64,000 nucleotides of DNA from Rhodoferax lithotrophicus (lineage in GTDB: Bacteria; Pseudomonadota; Gammaproteobacteria; Burkholderiales; Burkholderiaceae_C), in the NCBI RefSeq assembly GCF_019973615.1, contig NZ_AP024238.1, forward strand, positions 3,803,989 to 3,867,988, read 5' to 3'. The notes under the pieces were generated by a model that ran no database searches, was not told the DNA's origin, and saw nothing but the letters and a program-made list of their open reading frames with translations. A program made the translations under genes and the position numbers. Positions 58,587 to 64,000 of this stretch are shown here, in pieces. The stretch's first letter is position 1, and each line of letters starts with the position of its first letter.

Positions 58587-59271
58587 CAACGGTTTCCTCC
58601 CATTTGGAATCGAGACCTAAAGTCGCTACGGCACGTAGCCACCTTTTTTGCAAACTGGCATCAATCACCATCCCTGCAGACTCCACCAAACAGCCACCTG
58701 GTTTTAGTGCAGGATCAGCCCGAAGTGTTAAGGCCATACCCGCAAACTCATCAGCAATCAAACCATCCAATACTTCAAGATCCTGCGGATGTATACGCAC
58801 CAAAGCGCTGCGGTGTTCAGCACCCAACAAATCAAGCGCTTCATGGATCACTGGCAACACCACATTGGGATTGACAGACAGCTCCTGACGCAAAACCTGC
58901 CTAGCCAATTCACATGACAAGTTCAAGACACCTTGTGCCATGACCTGTTCGGCTTGTACCAATTCATTTTGTGCCGCACGAAAGAGTTCCGTAAATTTTT
59001 GAGCTTCTTCGCGGGCCTGATTAGCCAAAAAATCCGCCATTTGCTGCTGCAATTCAGCTTGCGCTTGAAGGCGACCTTGTGCCATACCAGCGGTATATCC
59101 TTCCTGATAGCTTTCTTGACGGCGAGCCAACTGTTCTTGGTGTTCTTGCTCAACCTCTTGTGCTTTGACTTTCGCTTGCAGCAACTGCGTCGCTGTGTCG
59201 ATTGCGCCAAAACGCCACTGTTCGACTGCGTCGATCTCTTCTCCTGGAATAAAACGGGCGTAATTGCGCAT
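58576..59271 (-). CDS. fliH: Flagellar assembly protein FliH
   Basis: A 231-residue regulator of FliI. A short N-terminal segment (YARFIPGEEIDAVEQWRFG) precedes a glutamine- and alanine-rich coiled coil (QEVEQEHQEQLARRQESYQE) with GxxxG-type repeats, then the conserved C-terminal domain (LVRIHPQDLEVLDGLIADEF, GGCLVESAGMVIDASLQKRW). It starts 2 bases after fliG. Confidence 0.94.
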   Translation of the reverse strand: MRNYARFIPGEEIDAVEQWRFGAIDTATQLLQAKVKAQEVEQEHQEQLARRQESYQEGYTAGMAQGRLQAQAELQQQMADFLANQAREEAQKFTELFRAAQNELVQAEQVMAQGVLNLSCELARQVLRQELSVNPNVVLPVIHEALDLLGAEHRSALVRIHPQDLEVLDGLIADEFAGMALTLRADPALKPGGCLVESAGMVIDASLQKRWLRAVATLGLDSKWEETVDAS

Positions 59272-59273
59272 GA

Positions 59274-60272
59274 TTACACCATCGCGTCGTCAGCACCGCC
59301 ACCGATGACAATCGTGCCTTCGTCTGCCAAACGACGCACCACCTTGAGAATTTCTTTCTGCTGTGCCTCCACCTCAGACAAGCGCATTGGCCCGCGTGAC
59401 TCCAAGTCTTCGCGCAGTGTTTCTGCTGCACGGGTGGACATATTGGACAAGATTTTCTCTTTAAGCTCGGGCTGCGCGCCCTTAAGTGCCACGATGAGTA
59501 CGTCAGAAGACACCTCTTTGAGCACGGTCTGAATCGATTTGTCATCGAGCTTGATCACATCGTCAAAGACAAACATCTTATCCATGATTTTTTGTGCCAA
59601 ATCAGGATCGTGGTTTCGAATCGACTCAATCACCGTACCTTCAATGGCTGTCCCCATCAGGTTGATCATCTCTGCTGCGGTTTTCACACCACCCAAAGAT
59701 GACTTGCGCATCTTATCGCCACCAGCAAGCACCTTGAACAACACCTCATTCAAGTCTTTCAAAGCAGAGGGTTGAATACCTTCCATGGTGGCTACACGCA
59801 GCATCACCTCGTTACGCTGACGCTCGGTAAAAAATTTCAAAATATCTGCGGCTTGGTCAAAATCCAGATGAACCAAAATAGCAGCCACAATTTGGGGATG
59901 TTCATTGCGTAAAAGCTCCGCCACGCTGGAGGGCTCCATCCATTTCAGACTCTCAATACCTGATACGTCACCCCCTTGCAAAATGCGGTCAATCAGCAAT
60001 GCAGCCTTGTCATCACCCAAGGCCCGTCTTAAAACAGAACGTACGTAGTCACCCGAGTTTGATACCAGCAAGCTTTGTGCTGCAGCAACTCCCGTGAACT
60101 TATCCACTACCTCGTTGACACGTTCACGGGTGATCGCTTTGGTTTTGGCAATGGCTTCACCCAGCTTCTGCACCTCTTTGGGAGACAAATGCTTAAACAC
60201 TTCCGAAGCCTCGGCCTCACCCAAAGACATCATCAAAATGGCTGCATCTTCCAGTCCGTCACTTTGCGGCAT
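59274..60272 (-). CDS. fliG: Flagellar motor switch protein FliG
   Basis: A 332-residue rotor protein with three armadillo-like domains. Middle-domain motif LLRNEHPQIVAAILVHLDFD near residue 125 and the torque helix region MFVFDDVIKLDDKSIQTVLK with charged residues (KEKILSNMSTRAAETLREDL) are conserved. It lies between fliF (47 bases) and fliH (2 bases). Confidence 0.97.
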   Translation of the reverse strand: MPQSDGLEDAAILMMSLGEAEASEVFKHLSPKEVQKLGEAIAKTKAITRERVNEVVDKFTGVAAAQSLLVSNSGDYVRSVLRRALGDDKAALLIDRILQGGDVSGIESLKWMEPSSVAELLRNEHPQIVAAILVHLDFDQAADILKFFTERQRNEVMLRVATMEGIQPSALKDLNEVLFKVLAGGDKMRKSSLGGVKTAAEMINLMGTAIEGTVIESIRNHDPDLAQKIMDKMFVFDDVIKLDDKSIQTVLKEVSSDVLIVALKGAQPELKEKILSNMSTRAAETLREDLESRGPMRLSEVEAQQKEILKVVRRLADEGTIVIGGGADDAMV

Positions 60273-60319
60273 TTTTCATCGTCCTCATCAATTCCTGGAC
60301 AGACCCCGGTCGCACCGCA

Positions 60320-62005
60320 TCAAGCGGGAGCCTCACCATTGATCCAAGTTTTGACTATGTTAGCGACTGCAGCGGGGTTGTCTCGGGTTAATTTGCGTGC
60401 TTCTTCCAAAGCCAGGTCTGCTGGACTAATTTCAGTAGTCTGGCTGGAGGCCGTCGATGGCCCTGCCAGCAAAGGCCGCTCTGGTTCATCAGCCTCTATC
60501 GCATCCAACTGACCTGTTCGTTCGTTTTCTAGCGCAGGTACGGGCTGTGCCATGATTTTCAGTGCGGGCCGTACAGCCCCCATCAAAACAAGCGCACCAA
60601 ACAACAAGGTACCCAATGGCCAGGCAAAGCTACGTGCCAGATCCAACAATTCAGGTTGCTGCCAGAACGGCAGCGGAGCCACATTCACGGCTTCTTTGGC
60701 AAACGGTGCAGTGACCACATTCACGGAGTCTCCCCGATCTTTACTGAACCCCACGGTTTCACGTACCAAGGCCGTTAATTTTTCCAACTGTGCATCACTC
60801 ATAGCTGCCGTGGTTGTTTTGCCCTTGGCATCCGTGATAGTTTGGTGATTGATGATGACGGCAGCGCTGATGCGCTTGACCATACCTGTGCTACCACGCA
60901 CCACACGCACCGTCTTGTCGACCTCGTAATTGATCACTGATTCACGCCGTCCATTATTGGTGCCAGTGGCAGATCCTGCAGCAGCCATCGTCTGCGGAGC
61001 ACCATTGATGGCGGCAGTGGTCGGGCCTGGCGGCTGGTTGGTGGTCGCACCCGGCACGCCGGTCGGCGGTGAAGCCCCGGCAGCTGAACCACCCGTTTCA
61101 AGCAGTTGCTGGCTCCGAATAGAGGTCGAATCTGGTGTTTGATTCGGCTTGAACAATTCAGAGGTGGATTCAGTCTGCGAAAAATCAAGCTCAGCCGTCA
61201 CCTGTGCTCGCACGTTTTGACGCCCAACAACCGGCTCCAAAATATCCAGAATCCGGCTACTGTAGAGCTGCTCGATCTGTTGCACATATTGCAACTGCTG
61301 GGCATCTGCACCCAGCCCACCTGTCCCATCTGCGGGAGTTGAAAGCAATTTCCCAGTGTCATCCAGCACGCTGACCGCTTTAGGATCCATCTCTGGCACG
61401 CTGGAAGACACCAGATGGATAATGCCAGCCAATTGCGCACGGTCAAGGGTTCTGCCCGCATTCAAACTAACCAAGACCGAGGCAGACGGTTTTTGCTGAT
61501 CTCTGAAAAAGCCATTTTGATTAGGCAAAGCCAGATGCACGCGTGCACTTTGTACTGAATTTAGTGCTTGGATTGAGCGAGTCAACTCCCCCTCAAGACC
61601 CCGCTGGAATGTCAGACGCTCTTGAAATTGAGTCATGCCAAAACGATTGGCCGTATCCATCAATTCAAACCCCGTCACCGACCCTTTGGGCAAGCCCTGT
61701 GAAGCAAGCTTAAGCCGCGTGTCATACACCAAATTGGCAGGAACCAAGATGGCCCCACCGCCTGCTGCATATTGATAGGGCACATTCATCTGAGTCAACT
61801 GCGCCACGATGGCTCCGCCATCTTTGTCAGGCAGATTGGCATAAAGTACACGCCACTCAGCCTGACGACCCATCATCAAACCAACGATACCGATAACCAC
61901 AAACAGCACAATGCCAACCCCTAAACGTAGTTTCTGGGCCTGATCCAAGCCAGCCAAGCGCTGGAAAAAAGTTGGGTTTACAGGTATTGCGAGTGCGGCA
62001 GTCAT
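60320..62005 (-). CDS. fliF: Flagellar MS-ring protein FliF
   Basis: A 561-residue membrane-ring protein. Membrane segments lie near residues 25-45 (VGIVLFVVIGIVGLMMGRQ) and 440-460 (LGTLLFGALVLMGAVRPAL). Periplasmic ring-building motifs include VPYQYAAGGGAILVPANLVY, NRFGMTQFQERLTFQRGLEG and ARVHLALPNQNGFFRDQQKP. The cytoplasmic FliG-binding tail is DNPAAVANIVKTWINGEA. ATG 62005 is preferred over ATG 62011 for ribosome-site spacing. Confidence 0.97.
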   Translation of the reverse strand: MTAALAIPVNPTFFQRLAGLDQAQKLRLGVGIVLFVVIGIVGLMMGRQAEWRVLYANLPDKDGGAIVAQLTQMNVPYQYAAGGGAILVPANLVYDTRLKLASQGLPKGSVTGFELMDTANRFGMTQFQERLTFQRGLEGELTRSIQALNSVQSARVHLALPNQNGFFRDQQKPSASVLVSLNAGRTLDRAQLAGIIHLVSSSVPEMDPKAVSVLDDTGKLLSTPADGTGGLGADAQQLQYVQQIEQLYSSRILDILEPVVGRQNVRAQVTAELDFSQTESTSELFKPNQTPDSTSIRSQQLLETGGSAAGASPPTGVPGATTNQPPGPTTAAINGAPQTMAAAGSATGTNNGRRESVINYEVDKTVRVVRGSTGMVKRISAAVIINHQTITDAKGKTTTAAMSDAQLEKLTALVRETVGFSKDRGDSVNVVTAPFAKEAVNVAPLPFWQQPELLDLARSFAWPLGTLLFGALVLMGAVRPALKIMAQPVPALENERTGQLDAIEADEPERPLLAGPSTASSQTTEISPADLALEEARKLTRDNPAAVANIVKTWINGEAPA

Positions 62006-62124
62006 ATCCATCTTCCAAGGCAATAGGGCGTAATGCACCTTTGTTGCGGTTGATTATTGGCCCCACCTGACAAAACATTAGGTTAATAAGGTCGGTTTTT
62101 ACCCCTTACTTCAAATTTATGTTT

Positions 62125-62139
62125 TGGCAACTGCCTTGC
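62125..62139 (+). promoter_or_regulatory. Possible sigma-54 promoter upstream of fliE
   Basis: TGGCAAC, four bases, TTGC, with exact -24/-12 spacing, 41 bases before the fliE start. Two positions (AAC instead of ACG) deviate from the best consensus. Sigma-54 drives fliE in Pseudomonas and Vibrio, whereas Comamonadaceae are usually thought to use FlhDC, so this is uncertain. Confidence 0.35.
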
Positions 62140-62180
62140 TAGCATCCCTATCACCCCACAAGCTTTCGGGCACAAACACC

Positions 62181-62498
62181 ATGAATCTCAGACTTACTCC
62201 AAACACGATGCCGGTTGCGGTACGTCCCAACATCTTGGGCAGTCAGTCACAAACATCCGTGGGTGGTACCCAGTCTGGTGGTTTTTCAGGCGCTTTGAAA
62301 AGTGCGCTCAACTCGGTGAGTGCGGCACAAAATGAAGCGACCCGCCTACAGCGTGAAGTTCAGTTGGAAAACCCTCAGGTCAGCCTGGAAGAAACCATGG
62401 TCGCCATTCAGAAAGCACAAATCGGCTTTCAAGCCACCCTGCACGTACGTAATCGCATGGTTCAGGCGTATACAGACATCATGAACATGCAAGTCTAA
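62181..62498 (+). CDS. fliE: Flagellar hook-basal body complex protein FliE
   Basis: A 105-residue rod-base protein that joins the MS ring to the rod. The C-terminal signature VSLEETMVAIQKAQIGFQAT with QAYTDIMNMQV is typical. It diverges from fliF; the intergenic 175 bases must hold both promoters. ATG 62181 matches the expected length; the frame extends upstream to 62124. Confidence 0.96.
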   Translation: MNLRLTPNTMPVAVRPNILGSQSQTSVGGTQSGGFSGALKSALNSVSAAQNEATRLQREVQLENPQVSLEETMVAIQKAQIGFQATLHVRNRMVQAYTDIMNMQV

Positions 62499-62526
62499 AG
62501 CAGTTCATCAAGCCAGTTTTGTATAA

Positions 62527-62576
62527 AAAAATAGCCTCTAGCGCTTATATACTCTGCGCAAGAAGCTATTATTTTT
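62527..62576. repeat. Dispersed AGCGCT palindromic repeat copy (intergenic)
   Basis: AAAATAGCCTCTAGCGC and GCGCAAGAAGCTATTATTTT face each other across an 11-base centre, giving an imperfect hairpin with A and T tails. It lies between convergent fliE and fliT and may serve as a terminator. Best intact copy of the family in the window. Confidence 0.7.
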
Positions 62577-62623
62577 GAAGCGTTGATGCTTCTAATTTTC
62601 GGACTCTCCTAACCGCTTGAATT

Positions 62624-62923
62624 TCAGTGCAAGTATTGCCGAGACTCGTCCAGATTTTCCTCACAGTGCGTGAGCCAGGGTTCAGCCAAGTAACGAATCT
62701 GGGCATCGTTATTCAAAATACGTTGCATGATGCGTGCTTTCTCAGCACGATGCTCAGGCTGAAGCCTTTCCTGACTGGCACGGTCACGAAGTTGCTCAAT
62801 CAATACCGCACAAGCACCCTCGAAGTGCATTACTTTTTCCCAGTCTTCTGACTTTGCTGCATCCAACATTTTGGCGCTACTGTCTTCAATGGCTTTGTAA
62901 TAGTCGATAAGAATGTGTGACAT
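62624..62923 (-). CDS. fliT: Flagellar protein FliT
   Basis: A 99-residue helical protein placed after fliS, where the FliD export chaperone FliT is expected. Features are LIDYYKAIEDSSAKMLDAAK at the start and MQRILNNDAQIRYLAEPWL in the last third. Sequence is poorly conserved in this family, so the call rests on size, helix pattern and position. Confidence 0.75.
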   Translation of the reverse strand: MSHILIDYYKAIEDSSAKMLDAAKSEDWEKVMHFEGACAVLIEQLRDRASQERLQPEHRAEKARIMQRILNNDAQIRYLAEPWLTHCEENLDESRQYLH

Positions 62924-62951
62924 GTCAAAACTCCAATGTGTCTTGATGAGA

Positions 62952-63356
62952 TCAAGCGTTGACTACCGCGCCAATTTCCTTCCAGCCCGAGGCAATGGGC
63001 TCAATGACTCGAATCACATCATTTAATGCAACATCATCATTATGCAAATTTGCCTGGGTCAAGCGGACAAGGCAGTAACCATAGAGGCCATTCAAATTTG
63101 CAGCAAGAGGACCACCTTGCTGAAGATTTAATGAAGGCTTCAGTCCCTCGTCAATGATGCGGACTGCTTTCAAAATATGTTCACCTTTGGCGGCAATGTC
63201 CCCTTTTGCCAAGCTGGCACGAGCAGCACCCACCGCCACCTGTAAGCTATCGAACAACATACTCACCAACTCGTGAGGACTCGCCATACTCACACCCGTC
63301 TCAATAGCGACTCTCTTGTACGCTGATGCAGAACGAGAACTGACTGAGGTGAACAT
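62952..63356 (-). CDS. fliS: Flagellar export chaperone FliS
   Basis: A 134-residue flagellin chaperone. AYKRVAIETGVSMASPHELV near the N-terminus, MLFDSLQVAVGAARASLAKG and GGPLAANLNGLYGYCLVRLT are characteristic. ATG 63356 has GGAG 6 bases upstream; further in-frame ATGs lie at 63368 and 63395. Confidence 0.94.
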   Translation of the reverse strand: MFTSVSSRSASAYKRVAIETGVSMASPHELVSMLFDSLQVAVGAARASLAKGDIAAKGEHILKAVRIIDEGLKPSLNLQQGGPLAANLNGLYGYCLVRLTQANLHNDDVALNDVIRVIEPIASGWKEIGAVVNA

Positions 63357-63436
63357 GATGGGCTCCATATTGTTTGTTACCTTAGTTATCGACATCTCAG
63401 CGTAAAAATAAAGGGTTACAGCAAACAGAGTGACGA

Positions 63437-64000
63437 CTAATTCGACGACTTATTCCACAAGGTGACCTGCTGCCCTACATAAGTATTCAGCGCATTCAGT
63501 TTAGCCATTTGAACATCCAGATCTGAATATTGCTTTCGCAGGCGCGCCTCAAACGAAGCCACACGCGCATTGAGCTTGGTTTGATCCTGACTATTCTTGT
63601 CCAGAAGGTTTTGCAATGATGCAGCCTTGTTATATAAAGATCCGCCTGTCGCGGCAACACCTTGCCCCAAAGTTGAAAACTTCAACGCAAAACCATTGGT
63701 CATGGTATTGCCATTGTCTGCGGTGAAAAGTTGCTGCAACGAAGTGCCATCATTGGCCGCAACTGACAGCTTGGCCGTATTGATGGTCAAAGAGCCATCC
63801 AACTGACGATCCAACCCAATATCAGCCAAACGCTGTGAAGTTGCGCCCTTGCTCGTTGAACCGACCATATTACGCAACACATTTTGGATACCAATCACCA
63901 TTGAATCACCCTGAAACAGGCCTGCGACCTTGGTCGTCGCATCGTATTTGGTCAAATCTCTCAGCGTTTGATTCAGTTTATTAAATGCATCAACAAAATC
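63437..64000 (-). CDS. fliD: Flagellar filament cap protein FliD, C-terminal part (5' end outside window)
   Basis: The reading frame is open to the window edge on the minus strand, giving the last 187 residues of the filament cap protein, which promotes flagellin folding at the tip. The stretch FVDAFNKLNQTLRDLTKYDA and the C-terminal coiled coil (ARVASFEARLRKQYSDLDVQ, MAKLNALNTYVGQQVTLW) are typical of the FliD C-terminal domain. fliS and fliT follow on the same strand. Confidence 0.94.
   Translation of the reverse strand, partial: DFVDAFNKLNQTLRDLTKYDATTKVAGLFQGDSMVIGIQNVLRNMVGSTSKGATSQRLADIGLDRQLDGSLTINTAKLSVAANDGTSLQQLFTADNGNTMTNGFALKFSTLGQGVAATGGSLYNKAASLQNLLDKNSQDQTKLNARVASFEARLRKQYSDLDVQMAKLNALNTYVGQQVTLWNKSSN

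Noticed and set aside
1..64000. CRISPR arrays, prophage, transposases, rRNA or tRNA genes
   Set aside because: Looked for by pattern; none seen. A short or divergent tRNA could escape reading by eye; a tRNAscan run would settle it.

Overview
The window looks like a chromosomal segment of a betaproteobacterium of the order Burkholderiales, most probably a Comamonadaceae member near Rhodoferax or Polaromonas. The assignment rests on gene order (algZ/algR beside argH; a ctaC-D-G-E-surf1-ctaA-B-sco block; a flagellar block in the order fliE / fliFGHIJK / fliLMNOPQR), on protein resemblance, and on a dispersed short palindromic repeat (ATAGC...AGCGCTT...AAGCGCT...GCTAT) that I associate with this family. 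No database search was possible. No rRNA, tRNA, insertion sequence, prophage or CRISPR array was seen.

Region 1 (1-8906) is mostly housekeeping: the 3' part of ppc, an FkbM methyltransferase, the AlgZ/AlgR-type two-component pair, argH, a diheme cytochrome c with an unusual RskA-domain membrane protein, selD, and an HDOD protein.

Region 2 (8971-16896) is the most interesting part. A consensus sigma-54 promoter lies upstream of a well-conserved ykkC-type guanidine-I riboswitch. These precede an NMT1-like substrate-binding protein and then a tightly coupled run of genes (most overlap by 1-4 bases): a membrane di-iron desaturase/hydroxylase, two short-chain dehydrogenases, a DMT exporter, a creatininase-like amidohydrolase, a biuret-hydrolase-like cysteine hydrolase, a lactonase-like metallo-beta-lactamase-fold enzyme, and an unknown protein. 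I infer an inducible pathway for a guanidine- or urea-like nitrogen compound; its substrate is not known.

Region 3 (16983-22776) covers stress functions: cbpM/cbpA, a bacteriohemerythrin, rpoH under a perfect CIRCE element, a Bug-type binding protein whose signal peptide is built partly from the dispersed repeat, and a short HPF/RaiA-domain protein. Region 4 (22878-32753) is the aa3 cytochrome c oxidase locus with its heme A, copper and SURF1 assembly factors, including a 48-residue membrane protein. A perfect FNR-type box precedes coxB. Region 5 (32787-43192) is mixed: comF, trmL, transporters, DUF1841, a diheme cytochrome c behind a second FNR-type box, a MoxR ATPase, GNAT, dienelactone hydrolase, and branched-chain 2-oxoacid dehydrogenase E1alpha/E1beta/E2.

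Region 6 (43189-64000) is chemotaxis and flagellum: cheZ-like/Y/A/W/R/D/B on the minus strand, a two-component pair on the plus strand, then fliR back to fliF on the minus strand, fliE divergent, and fliT/fliS/fliD (fliD runs off the window end).
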